Below are positions 52,014 to 61,313 of a stretch of 64,000 bases of DNA, piece after piece. The notes beneath the pieces were generated by a model. That model saw only the letters and a program-made list of their open reading frames with translations, was not told the DNA's origin and made no database searches. The DNA is taken from assembly GCA_035515475.1 (NCBI GenBank), contig DATJBF010000035.1, forward strand, positions 1 to 64,000, given 5' to 3'. Origin of the DNA: DATJBF01 sp035515475. GTDB lineage: Bacteria > Verrucomicrobiota > Verrucomicrobiia > Palsa-1439. A program made the translations under genes and the position numbers. The first letter of the stretch is position 1. Each line of letters opens with the position of its first letter.

Positions 52014-53386
52014 ACCGACTCCGTTTGGCATGGTCGTTCTGGCTGACGTTCGTTTTCGGGCTCGTCTGCTCGTGGGCGGCGCTGGGCCAGACAGGCGCTC
52101 CGACCAGCGGCAACCACGTCATCGTGATTTCACTCGGCGGGCTCCGGCCAGAGTTTTATTTGCCGGGGCCGAAATCGAAAGCCTGCGAGACACTGGTGGA
52201 ATTGCGCAACGGCGGCAGCTGCGCGAAAGGCGCGCTGCCGCCCTATCCGTCGGTGGCCTACCCCGGCCACGCGACCATGGTCACCGGCGTATCGCCCGCG
52301 CGCCACGGTATCACCGCCAACACGCGGTTCGAACCGCCCGCCACCGAGGGTCGCGGGTTCTGGTTTGCCAGCGATTTGCAGGCACCGGCACTCTGGGATC
52401 TGGCGCACCAAGCGGGCAGAACCGTCGCCACCGTTTCGTGGCCGAGCACGGCAGGCTCGAAGTCGATCGATTGGAACCTGCCGGAGTTTTGGACGACCCC
52501 CTTGGGCAGCGAGTTGGCATTGATGCGCCAGTACGCGACCCCGGGATTGATCTCGCAAATCGAACAGTCCGCCGGGTCCATGCAAACCGCACGGAACCGC
52601 GACGCCGGTCATTGGGACGCCTTTCTGACCGCGGCGGCCGCGACCATTATCCGCGAGCACAGGCCGGACTTGTTGTACGTTCATCTCATTCAGGCGGACA
52701 AAGTGCAGCATAAGGGTGGGCGCTCGGCGCCTGAATTGCCGGAGGCGATGCGTCAGTTGGACAGCGATCTATACGACATCATTCAAGCAACGAAACAGGC
52801 CGGCACGTACGAGAGCACGGCGTTCGTCGTCGTGGGCGATCACGGATTTTCGGATGTATCGGAAGCCATCGCTCCGAACGTGGTACTGTCGGGACTGGGC
52901 TTCATCACGCAAGACAAAGCGGGGGGGAGCTGGAAGGCAATGGTGCACAGCACCGGCGGCTCGGCAGCCGTGTACCTGAAGGATCCGAACGACGCGACGA
53001 CAGCCGCGCAAGTGCGCGGATTGCTCGCGAATCGCTCGGTCGGCCAGGACGGCAAACGGATTTACAGCATTATCGACAAGGAACAACTCACCAAGCTTGG
53101 CGGTCCGCGGGACGCGGCGTTCTTCCTCGAGGCCGAGCCGGGCCATATGTTCGTGGACGCCACCACGGGTGAGTTCGTGCGTCCGGCGCCTGTCAAGGGC
53201 AACCACGGATACCTTCCGGAGAAACCCGAGATGCGCACCGGCTTCCTGGCTGCGGGCCGCGGCATCAAGACCGGCGTCGTCCTCGACACCATCCGCCTCG
53301 CCGACGTTGCCCCCACGGTCGCGGAACTGCTCGGCATCAACATGAAGAACACCGAGGGGCGGGTGCTGACGGAGATCCTCGAGTAG
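52010..53386 (+). CDS. Exported type I phosphodiesterase/alkaline-phosphatase-fold protein
   Basis: A 458-residue exported protein of the alkaline-phosphatase superfamily (nucleotide pyrophosphatase/phosphodiesterase branch). The start is GTG 52010. A signal peptide is followed by VIVISLGGLRPEFYLPG; the Asp that normally binds metal in this motif (as in SIDGFRPDY) is Gly43 here. The nucleophile Thr89 in YPGHATMVTG, the second metal-site Asp and His in LIQADKVQHKGG, DHG in VVVGDHGFSD and His in GNHGYLPEKPEM are present. So it keeps most of the site but lacks one ligand. Substrate unknown; catalysis may be weak or different. Confidence 0.85.
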   Translation: MNRLRLAWSFWLTFVFGLVCSWAALGQTGAPTSGNHVIVISLGGLRPEFYLPGPKSKACETLVELRNGGSCAKGALPPYPSVAYPGHATMVTGVSPARHGITANTRFEPPATEGRGFWFASDLQAPALWDLAHQAGRTVATVSWPSTAGSKSIDWNLPEFWTTPLGSELALMRQYATPGLISQIEQSAGSMQTARNRDAGHWDAFLTAAAATIIREHRPDLLYVHLIQADKVQHKGGRSAPELPEAMRQLDSDLYDIIQATKQAGTYESTAFVVVGDHGFSDVSEAIAPNVVLSGLGFITQDKAGGSWKAMVHSTGGSAAVYLKDPNDATTAAQVRGLLANRSVGQDGKRIYSIIDKEQLTKLGGPRDAAFFLEAEPGHMFVDATTGEFVRPAPVKGNHGYLPEKPEMRTGFLAAGRGIKTGVVLDTIRLADVAPTVAELLGINMKNTEGRVLTEILE

Positions 53387-53416
53387 CCGGCGGCGCGACG
53401 CGTTGGGGCTGCGCGG

Positions 53417-55138
53417 TCACACGGGCAGCAGGAGTCGAACCGTCGTCCCTTTCTTCGGCGCGCTTTCGACCTCGATCTTCCCCCGGTGGGCCTCGACGAT
53501 CTTCCTAACGATGGCCAGGCCAAGGCCGGTGCCGCCGGACTTCATGGTGAGAAACGGTTCGAAAATGCGCCTCTGCTTGTCGGTCGCCATACCCGTGCCG
53601 ACGTCGGCAAAAGTCAGGGCGATGAACTCCGGAGAATCAAGCACGGTGGCGACTGTAAGCACCCCACCGTGAGGCATGGCATCCGCTGCATTGAGGATGA
53701 GATTCAGGCACGCTTGCTCGATCTGGCCGCGGTCGGCCCGCGCCTTCGGGAGTCCTCCACCGAACTTCCGCGTCAATTGGATGTTTTGCTGGCCCAGTTT
53801 CTGGCGCGTGAGCAGCAAGACGTCGTCCAGCAAGTCATTCACGTCTACCAACTCAAACGTCGGTTCGGTCGAGCGGGCATAACCCAGGAGTTGATCCACG
53901 ATCTTGTTCAGGTGGTTCATCTTCTCGGTCATGATCTCCGCATCGCGTTGGCGGGGATCGTCCGGCGGAAACTTCAAGTCAAGGGAATGAAACAGCATCT
54001 TCATCACGGTGAGCGGGTTGCGGATCTCGTGGGCGACCTCGGCGGCGAGCAGGCCGAGGGTGCTCAGGCGTTCGTTGCGGCGCAGTTGTTCTTCGACGTC
54101 CACGATTTTCTCGTGCAGCCGCGCGTTCTCGATGGCGACTGCCGCCAGGTTCGCCAGCGCGGAGAGGATTCTGACGTCCTGGTTTGAGTAGCGGTACGGT
54201 TGCGCAGTGTAAACATTGATCACGCCAACAACAGTATCGCCGACGGCCATCGGCACGGACAGCAACGAGACCAACCCTTCCCGGCGGGCCAGTTCGGTGT
54301 GCCGATAAGCGTCGTGCTCCTGCACGTTGAACACGCGCAGGGGTTTGGCGCGGCGGACGACGAAGCCGACGAGGCTGTCGGCCACCGGCAGGGGCGGCTT
54401 GCGCAGATAGTCGGCGCTGGCACCGTGGCAGGCACGGAGTTCGAGGTGGTCGCGCGTTGGGTTGAGCAACATGAGCGAACAGACCTTGGTGTCCATCAAC
54501 CGGCACGCGTCCCGCGTCACGCGCTGGAGGATTTCCTGCAGGTCGAGCGACGAGATGATCGATTGCGCGACCGCGTGGAGCGACTCGAGTTGGCGCGCGT
54601 TGTGGGCGACCGCCTGGTACAACCAGGAATGCTGGATGACCTGGGCCGACTGGTTGGCAATCGCCACGAGGAGTTCTTCGTCGACAACGCTGAACGCGTC
54701 GCGGCGCGTGGAATCGACGTTCAACACCCCGATGAGCGTACCTTCGACGAGCAGCGGCACCGCCAGTTCACTCCGAATGTCCTTGCGAACGGACACGTAC
54801 CGCGGGTCGGCGGTGACATCCGGCACGCGCAACGGGCTGCCCGTCTTGGCAACCCAGCCCGTGACGCCGCGGCCGATCGCCAACTTCGTTTGACGGGCTT
54901 GTCGGCTCAGGCCGATGGCGACTTCGATTTCCAACAACTGCGTGTGCGGATCGATCATTACGATTGAGCCGCTCGTGGCCTGCATGACCCGCACGGCTTC
55001 GCCCAAGACGCGGTTGAGCACCTCCTGGGGTTCAAGCGAGGAATTGATGACGCTGCTGACGCGCGCCAGCACCTCAAACTGGCGAAGCTTGCGCTCCGAC
55101 GGAGTCGGTGCGCGGCGCTGCGGAGATGACCTGGCCAT
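53417..55138 (-). CDS. Soluble GAF-GAF sensor histidine kinase
   Basis: A 573-residue kinase without membrane helices. Two GAF domains (about residues 30-180 and 200-345; for example GVTGWVAKTGSPLRVPDV) precede HisKA with His370 in AEVAHEIRNPLTVMKML, then HATPase with NLILNAADAMPHGG, FADVGTGMATDKQ and GGTGLGLAIVRKIVEAH. No receiver domain or response regulator is adjacent, so its partner is elsewhere. GAF domains suggest a small molecule or redox cue in the cytoplasm. It is the last gene of a minus-strand group with large membrane proteins upstream. Confidence 0.95.
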   Translation of the reverse strand: MARSSPQRRAPTPSERKLRQFEVLARVSSVINSSLEPQEVLNRVLGEAVRVMQATSGSIVMIDPHTQLLEIEVAIGLSRQARQTKLAIGRGVTGWVAKTGSPLRVPDVTADPRYVSVRKDIRSELAVPLLVEGTLIGVLNVDSTRRDAFSVVDEELLVAIANQSAQVIQHSWLYQAVAHNARQLESLHAVAQSIISSLDLQEILQRVTRDACRLMDTKVCSLMLLNPTRDHLELRACHGASADYLRKPPLPVADSLVGFVVRRAKPLRVFNVQEHDAYRHTELARREGLVSLLSVPMAVGDTVVGVINVYTAQPYRYSNQDVRILSALANLAAVAIENARLHEKIVDVEEQLRRNERLSTLGLLAAEVAHEIRNPLTVMKMLFHSLDLKFPPDDPRQRDAEIMTEKMNHLNKIVDQLLGYARSTEPTFELVDVNDLLDDVLLLTRQKLGQQNIQLTRKFGGGLPKARADRGQIEQACLNLILNAADAMPHGGVLTVATVLDSPEFIALTFADVGTGMATDKQRRIFEPFLTMKSGGTGLGLAIVRKIVEAHRGKIEVESAPKKGTTVRLLLPV

Positions 55139-55232
55139 GAGCGTTCAGTTTAGATAAATTCGACGCAAGAAGCACGCAGGTTTCTCAGCCGAACTGCGGG
55201 ATGATCCCGCCCCCTGGTGCGTTGCCGAGGCC

Positions 55233-57284
55233 TCATGGCTCGGTGGTTTCTTTGGACTGGCCCGTTTGCGCCACGGCTGCCGCCAGATTGCTGCGAGCGA
55301 TCACAAGATCGGGCTTGAGCCGCAATGCCTCCTGATACTGCCCGACCGCTTCGCCGATTCTGCCCACTTGCTGCAGGGTCTCTCCCAGGTTGTTGTGCGC
55401 TTCCGGGTCGTCGGGGGCGATCCGCACTGCTTGTTCGAGATGCGCGATGGCCCGGGCCATCTTGCCCTCCCGTCTCAAGGCGAGGCCCAAATCCTCGTGG
55501 GCGATCACCAAGGCGGGCCGAAATCTCAATGCCTGCTCATAGTGCGGAATTGCCTCGGCAATCCTCCCCGCCTGCGACAGCGCTTTCGCCAGGTTGTAGT
55601 GAGCTTCTCCAAAATCCGGTCGGAGCCGCAACGCCACTTCGTACTCCGCCATGGCTTCACCGGACCTGCCCATTTGCTGCAGGGCGACTCCGAGATTGTT
55701 ATGCGCCTCCGGGTAATCGGATTTGATCCGTAGTGCCTGCTCGTACTGCCGAATCGCCTCGCCGAGGTTTCCTTTGCTTGCCAGGAAGTTACCCAGACTG
55801 TAAGGCACGTCGGCGTAATCGGGCTTGAGGCGCAACGCCTCCTCATATTGTCCCATCGCGTCTTGAACCCGGCCCGCGAGCAATTCGTCAGTCCCCACGG
55901 CATAGTGATCCTCGGCGTAATCCTCGACGGTGGCGAGCAGGTTAAACAGTACGGAGAAGGCCAGCAGCAGTCCCCAACTCCAGCGCATGATTCGACGCTG
56001 CCGTGGGCGGTCTGACAGTACTCGCTCCAGTCCGAGGATTCCCACGATAGCCGCCAACATCAGTGCGGGTAAGAAGTCCACCTCGTAGCGCATCGCCACC
56101 CCACAATAGAGACAAACGGTCAGCGCGCATATCCCAAACAGCAGAACTACGGTCCCAACAAACCAACGTAAGACCGGGCCTGCTTGGGACCTGCCTCGCC
56201 AAGCCAGCGGGGCAGCCAGCGCCAACCAGACCAGCGGAATGTTGGTCAGGATGCCCAATGTTCTCTGCTGGTAGTAATAGCCCGGCGGCGCGTGCAGTTC
56301 ACTGGCGCGAACGAATGGAGGATCAAAGCTCCAGCGGGCCCGACTGAGAAAGTAGAGACGGAAATTGAACGGGAAATTGCGCGGACTGAGCACCTGCTGC
56401 GTTTCCTGCTGCTTGGCGGCCAACACGTAGTGCCAGCCAAATTCGAACGGATCGTTGAACCGAAGGACGTTGTACAACATCAGCCCCGACCCGATGAGAA
56501 GGATCGGGACGAGCGTGGCTATCAAGACGCTGGAAACTCTCCCTCGTTCGCGCCAGGCCCGGGCCACCGGCACCAGCAGGATGACGGCCCCGAACAGCAA
56601 GTCGGGCCGTGCTCCGACCGCCAAGCCATAGGCCGCGCTGGCCAGTGCCACCCATCGGGGGCGGTGCTCGGGCTCGTGCAACGCGCGCCAGATTGATCCA
56701 AGCGCCAGTATCGCCAACGCATACCCGCAACTGATCGGCACGGCGTAAATGTCAGACTGCGCCAGCAACGTCGGCACTTGGATTGTGAGACCCAATGCGA
56801 GTGCACAGGCGGCCACGACCATCGCACTCACCTCCGCGAAGTAACGCAACCAGAGCGCGCGCAACAAGCCGACGCTGGCAAGAAAACCCGCCACGCAGAA
56901 GAAAACCACAGCTTGACCGTGGGAGAGGTAGTGGCCGGTCAACGCCACTGCCGGCCAGAATAATAGCAAGGCCGGCGTGACCCCGAAGTAGAGGTAGAGC
57001 CGTCCCTTGTAATAGCTCAGATCGTGCAGCCGATACGGCGGGTCCTGGTACACGGCATTGGCGGCCCGATCATAGGGATCCGCAAGCTGTTTCAGCCCGG
57101 GCGGCGCCTCCTTTTTCAGACTCAGTTGGCCAGCGCGAAACCCTTGCACCAGCAAATTGTAGGAGGCGTCAGCCGCATTCGGACACAGCAATTCCGACAC
57201 GGCCAGGTGCGCCGTGTACGCGTACGCCGCAACGACGAGGGCCGACGCCAACGCCAATGGTTTCCATCCGTCCTTCATCGCCAT
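55233..57284 (-). CDS. Membrane protein with TPR tail (GT-C-like, paralogue 4)
   Basis: A 683-residue protein from ATG 57284; the ORF begins earlier at a TTG (57344) with little support. The membrane half (about residues 10-410) includes PNAADASYNLLVQGFRAGQ and further helices; it is less similar to the other three and may be a different glycosyltransferase-type family. The C-terminal 260 residues are eight TPRs (ALRIKSDYPEAHNNLGVALQQ, ALRLRPDFGEAHYNLAKALS). The repeated QYEQALR and NNLG wording matches the other TPR/GT-C genes here. It follows the GT-C/MORN gene on the same strand. Confidence 0.78.
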   Translation of the reverse strand: MAMKDGWKPLALASALVVAAYAYTAHLAVSELLCPNAADASYNLLVQGFRAGQLSLKKEAPPGLKQLADPYDRAANAVYQDPPYRLHDLSYYKGRLYLYFGVTPALLLFWPAVALTGHYLSHGQAVVFFCVAGFLASVGLLRALWLRYFAEVSAMVVAACALALGLTIQVPTLLAQSDIYAVPISCGYALAILALGSIWRALHEPEHRPRWVALASAAYGLAVGARPDLLFGAVILLVPVARAWRERGRVSSVLIATLVPILLIGSGLMLYNVLRFNDPFEFGWHYVLAAKQQETQQVLSPRNFPFNFRLYFLSRARWSFDPPFVRASELHAPPGYYYQQRTLGILTNIPLVWLALAAPLAWRGRSQAGPVLRWFVGTVVLLFGICALTVCLYCGVAMRYEVDFLPALMLAAIVGILGLERVLSDRPRQRRIMRWSWGLLLAFSVLFNLLATVEDYAEDHYAVGTDELLAGRVQDAMGQYEEALRLKPDYADVPYSLGNFLASKGNLGEAIRQYEQALRIKSDYPEAHNNLGVALQQMGRSGEAMAEYEVALRLRPDFGEAHYNLAKALSQAGRIAEAIPHYEQALRFRPALVIAHEDLGLALRREGKMARAIAHLEQAVRIAPDDPEAHNNLGETLQQVGRIGEAVGQYQEALRLKPDLVIARSNLAAAVAQTGQSKETTEP

Positions 57285-57424
57285 CCCAATTCTCTTGTCA
57301 CGATCCTCGGTTTCTATCAGCAAAGAGCTTCTACTCGTCTCCAAAACATCAAGTCAAGAATGGGCTATGGGATCCCCTGAGGTTGTGGATCAGGTGCGAG
57401 GATTGATGCCGACAAGTTGAGGAA

Positions 57425-59323
57425 TCAGGGCAAGGCGGGTCCCACAAACTGGCCCTGTTTCCACAAGCCGTCCTCCACCGTGCCGTCCGGATAGGTCATC
57501 CTACCTGTGCCGTCCGGTTGACCATAACGAAATTCGCCGATGTACTTTCGTCCATCGGGCCACGTCCCAGTCCCTTGGCCATTCGGCTTCCCATCTCTGT
57601 ATCCCCCGACATATCTTCGTCCGTCGGGCCACGTACCGGTGCCTTGTCCATTCGCCCTGTTATCCTTGAACTCTCCCTCATACTTCTGCCCATCGGGCCA
57701 TGTGTAGGCCCCTCGGCCACTCTTGATTCCACGCTTGAACTCGCCGACGTATTTCTGCCCATCGGGGAACGTTAATGTGCCTTGGTGTTGTGGTGTGATC
57801 AGCATTTCGAGCGTCGTGTCGGAAGCTGGATAGAAATGAAGTCGTGTCAGCCCTTCCGGCAGAGGCGTCGCCAGCAAGCGTCGATCATCTTGGTCAAGCA
57901 AACTGAGCAGCAGGTGAGTCGTCCCGGGTATCAACGGATCGCTCGGAGGCAAGCCACAACTGGTTTGCAAGACTCCCCATTCATAAATGGTCAGCCAATC
58001 GTAGTTCCTTAGAAACGACACTTGGTTCTCGGAAAGCTGGGGAGACGATTGTTGTAGTCCGAGCAGGTGTTTTGCATAATACCGAATTGTCCACATGCTG
58101 CGACTGATCCCCACCGTCACGTCCTGCCCCGTCCGCTGGTGAACTTCGCGCAACGCGAACAACGCCGATGGGATGTCCGCACACTCGCGCCAAGTGAGGG
58201 TGTGATCAAGATTTACGCCCTGCAATCCGATTGCAGCGAAGACCAGGACCAATCCCCAGAGAGAAACGCGCAGCCAGCGCACTGGTGACCACGCCGCCAC
58301 CACAGCGATCATTAGAACCACCAGCGGCACGAGATACAGCGCGGCGCGCTCTACCGGGTATCTTATGCCCCACAGTTTGTTTGCCACGGTGGAAAGTATG
58401 GCTACCAGAATACATAGTACTCCCGTGATAAACGCCCGGTGAATCCGTTGGCGATAGCTCCAGTACGCCAGCAGAGACACGAGCAACGCAAGAACACCAG
58501 ACACTAGCCGCACCAATCCTGCAGACACGGAACGGTCGTAAAAGCTCGAACGAACCAATGAGCCCACCGTGTCGTGGACAAATCCGATATTGCCTCCGTA
58601 GCGGAACAGGTTCTGGCTCGGCGCCACCAGCACACGAGGCACGTAAAAAACCCCGAGCAGGACGGTGCTGGCCCACCAGCGAATCTTCACACCCCTGCTC
58701 CAACACAGCCAGAAAATCCCTGCCAGCAACGCTGCATAGAAGTACCCGAACGCCATATTGGACAAGGCGGCTCCGAACCCGAGCCAAAGCGAAGTCGCAG
58801 CTTGTCGTCGGGCATACACGTCACCTGTCGTTGTCAGCGCGCTTGCCTGCAAGAGACAGGAGAGTGAAAGCACGGTCAAGCCAACAGCCAATCCATAACC
58901 ACGGGAAACGCTAAAGAAATCTAACAGAAAGGCATTGGACACGAGCGCCAGTGTGACCAGTGCCCTTGCCGTGCCTGTGGGAAACATCAGTCCAATCCTC
59001 CAGACACCCCAGAGGAAAAGAGTCAGACCGACCAAGCTGGGAAGCCGATTGGCGGTAATCTCACTCAGCGGGAGAAGCTCGACGCAAGGTTTGGCCAGCA
59101 AAGCATTCAAGAACTGGGCTTGTGCATTCCAGTTCTCCGCCCAGAACAGATGGGCGTAGCCAGTCTGGTGGATGCAGTTGAGCATGTCCACTTCATCATC
59201 GGTAATTGCCAAGCGAAGCGCGCGGTAACCCCCATAGAACCCGCAAAGCAGTAGCAGGAGGAGACTCAATCGGCTCGGCCATCGAACATGTGTAACGGAC
59301 CCGCTAGTATCCATGGCGCTCAT
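57425..59323 (-). CDS. GT-C-like membrane protein fused to MORN repeats
   Basis: A 632-residue protein. Residues about 20-420 hold ten or so membrane helices with TDDEVDMLNCIHQTGYAHLFW near the first loop, where GT-C glycosyltransferases keep an acidic pair. A soluble loop (about 430-515) follows, then five MORN repeats to the end: GTLTFPDGQKYVGEFKRG, GAYTWPDGQKYEGEFKDN, GTGTWPDGRRYVGGYRDG, GTGTWPDGRKYIGEFRYG, GRMTYPDGTVEDGLWKQG. MORN units bind lipids or mediate contacts; here the tail replaces the TPRs of the neighbouring GT-C genes. This fusion is unusual to my knowledge. Confidence 0.8.
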   Translation of the reverse strand: MSAMDTSGSVTHVRWPSRLSLLLLLLCGFYGGYRALRLAITDDEVDMLNCIHQTGYAHLFWAENWNAQAQFLNALLAKPCVELLPLSEITANRLPSLVGLTLFLWGVWRIGLMFPTGTARALVTLALVSNAFLLDFFSVSRGYGLAVGLTVLSLSCLLQASALTTTGDVYARRQAATSLWLGFGAALSNMAFGYFYAALLAGIFWLCWSRGVKIRWWASTVLLGVFYVPRVLVAPSQNLFRYGGNIGFVHDTVGSLVRSSFYDRSVSAGLVRLVSGVLALLVSLLAYWSYRQRIHRAFITGVLCILVAILSTVANKLWGIRYPVERAALYLVPLVVLMIAVVAAWSPVRWLRVSLWGLVLVFAAIGLQGVNLDHTLTWRECADIPSALFALREVHQRTGQDVTVGISRSMWTIRYYAKHLLGLQQSSPQLSENQVSFLRNYDWLTIYEWGVLQTSCGLPPSDPLIPGTTHLLLSLLDQDDRRLLATPLPEGLTRLHFYPASDTTLEMLITPQHQGTLTFPDGQKYVGEFKRGIKSGRGAYTWPDGQKYEGEFKDNRANGQGTGTWPDGRRYVGGYRDGKPNGQGTGTWPDGRKYIGEFRYGQPDGTGRMTYPDGTVEDGLWKQGQFVGPALP

Positions 59324-59492
59324 CGCAAAAACGTGTTATCCAGCGCGTGAAAACTCTATGTCGTTGGCTATGCATGGACAAGATGAAAGCGAAAGCAGGA
59401 CGTTCTTTGCGGGGCGCTGCAGCCCTCATGTCGAGAGTTGCAGTCTTAAGCAGTCATGTTAGAAACGGATTCCGCTTGCTTCCCGCCCTTTC

Positions 59493-59510
59493 CAAGGGCC
59501 AGGGCCCTTG
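59493..59510 (-). terminator. Possible hairpin after the RCC1 gene
   Basis: CAAGGGCC-AG-GGCCCTTG, an 8-bp stem about 10 bases after the RCC1 stop codon on the minus strand. No T-run follows, so it is a weak terminator candidate. Confidence 0.35.
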
Positions 59511-59519
59511 CTCTTCCGG

Positions 59520-61310
59520 TCATTCGATCTTGCCCACAAGCGAATAGCAGCGGGCATCAGGACAGGGTGCGTTCGTGGGCTGATAACCATTCGTAGCGCA
59601 AGGGGGCACGTTGTTGCTGTGGTCGTACCCATCTGCATTGTATTCATACGTGGGACCGCAGCCATTACACGGCGAGCACCACCCGCTTGCACTATAGATG
59701 TACGTGCCTCCATTGGTGACGATACCGATGACTACCCCGTTTGCTGCGTTTCCCGGCACATTTGTCTGCCCGAGGCCACTGACCGTCACCGTGTACGCGT
59801 TCGTCGAATTGTCACTGGGGACATCGTTATTGAAGTAAAGGATCAATGTGCCCGAGGATTGCGCTGCGAACTGTCCATTGGTCCCCAATTGGATGCATGG
59901 CCCGCAACGGTTGTAGAATTGTAGCAGCACTGGCGCATACTGGTCGACGGTTGTTCCGTTGCCGACTTGTCCGCTCCCATTGCGACCCCAAGCCCAGTAC
60001 TGTCTTGCTCCCTGATCCACGGTTACTGCCAAACTGTGAGCGCTACCGTCATCCACGGAGGCCGGACCGGTGCTCACCAGCACGGCATTGCTGATGCCAG
60101 CCACTCGGATCGGATGGTTGATCGAACCTAGCCCATTTGTACCCAATTGCCCGTAGCCGTTATCGCCCCATGCGTACACATCGCCACTGCTGGTCGCAGC
60201 AAGGGTGAAGCTGTACCCGCCAGCAATTGCCACCACATTCGACAGCCCGCTCACCGACACCGGCGTGAGTCTCTCCGTCGTTGTGCCATCGCCGAATTGA
60301 CCAGAGTTGTTGTTTCCCCATGTCCACACCGTTTTGTCCGCCGCCAACGCAATCGCGTGGTCATAGCCCGCGGCAATCGCTACTACGCTGGAGAGATTTG
60401 TTGGCAACGTCGGAACAGTAAGATTCGTGGTTCCACCATTGCCTAACTGACCCGAGCCGCCGGCACCCCATGTCCAAACCGCCCCATCCTTGTCCAGTGC
60501 GATGCTGTAATAACCGCCAGCAGCTATTGCGACAGTCTGAGTCGGTAAGATTGACTGGATGGGCAAGTTCGTCTGACCCGAGGCCAGCCCTCCTACGCCC
60601 AATTGTCCGTAAGAGTCATCTTCCCAAGCCGAGACCTTCCCGTCGGCTCGCAGCGCGAGTGCGTGAAGAGACCCGGCTGCGACGCTAATCGCGTTGCTTA
60701 CATCAACAATAGAAGACGGCGTAGGTGAAATGAAATTGCCACCCTCACCGTTCCCCAGTCGTCCACAGCCGTTGTCTCCCCACGCCCACACCGTTCCGTC
60801 GGGCCTCACCGCCAAGCTATGCAACGTACCTGCTGCAATGGGGTTGGAAAGGATCCGCTGCACTTTGTAGAACCGATGAGGAGCATTGGTTGTGGCCGTG
60901 TCCGTCCAAGTGGTTGCAGCCGCATTGGTTTGACCCCAAACATATGCCCGACTCAGCCACGACGTATTCGTGCTAAATTCGTCTGCGGAGAACGCGAGAT
61001 AACGAAACACAGGGCACGATTGCCACGCGATGCTTATAAACCGATTCGTGTCTTGTTGAATTTGGGTGATAGTAAAGGGTTGGGTGAGATTGGTGATAGC
61101 GCAGGAGGAGCTGTCCATTAGGGACAGGATCCCGCCGCCCTCGTCTTCCTGTGGTGAAAGTACTTGTGTTTGTCCTTCGCCGTCCTCGGTCTGCGCTTCC
61201 TCCCAAGCCGCTTCCTCAGTGGCGACGTTTGCATCGTAAAGCGGCTTGTCGTTGATGTCCGCCAGTCGAACCAGTTCAACGAGGATGAACGGATCGATCC
61301 CCCCTCCCAT
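59520..61310 (-). CDS. Secreted RCC1-repeat protein, main part (gene split by frameshifts)
   Basis: A 596-residue ORF. It starts inside a gene: IDPFILVELVRLADINDKPLYDANVATEEAAWEEAQ reads like the middle of a longer exported protein. From about residue 165 come six RCC1/BNR-type repeats (GTVWAWGDNGCGRLGNG, GAVWTWGAGGSGQLGNG, KTVWTWGNNNSGQFGDG, GDVYAWGDNGYGQLGTN and others), which form a seven-bladed propeller. The last 125 residues are Cys-rich (NRCGPCIQLG, GWCSPCNGCGPTYEY, PPCATNGYQPTNAPCPDARC), probably disulphide-bonded. The upstream ORF 61314-61769 is in the same frame and supplies the signal peptide; two compensating shifts lie between. Function unknown, probably a surface or secreted binding protein. 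Confidence 0.8.
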   Translation of the reverse strand: MGGGIDPFILVELVRLADINDKPLYDANVATEEAAWEEAQTEDGEGQTQVLSPQEDEGGGILSLMDSSSCAITNLTQPFTITQIQQDTNRFISIAWQSCPVFRYLAFSADEFSTNTSWLSRAYVWGQTNAAATTWTDTATTNAPHRFYKVQRILSNPIAAGTLHSLAVRPDGTVWAWGDNGCGRLGNGEGGNFISPTPSSIVDVSNAISVAAGSLHALALRADGKVSAWEDDSYGQLGVGGLASGQTNLPIQSILPTQTVAIAAGGYYSIALDKDGAVWTWGAGGSGQLGNGGTTNLTVPTLPTNLSSVVAIAAGYDHAIALAADKTVWTWGNNNSGQFGDGTTTERLTPVSVSGLSNVVAIAGGYSFTLAATSSGDVYAWGDNGYGQLGTNGLGSINHPIRVAGISNAVLVSTGPASVDDGSAHSLAVTVDQGARQYWAWGRNGSGQVGNGTTVDQYAPVLLQFYNRCGPCIQLGTNGQFAAQSSGTLILYFNNDVPSDNSTNAYTVTVSGLGQTNVPGNAANGVVIGIVTNGGTYIYSASGWCSPCNGCGPTYEYNADGYDHSNNVPPCATNGYQPTNAPCPDARCYSLVGKIE

Positions 61311-61313
61311 TCT

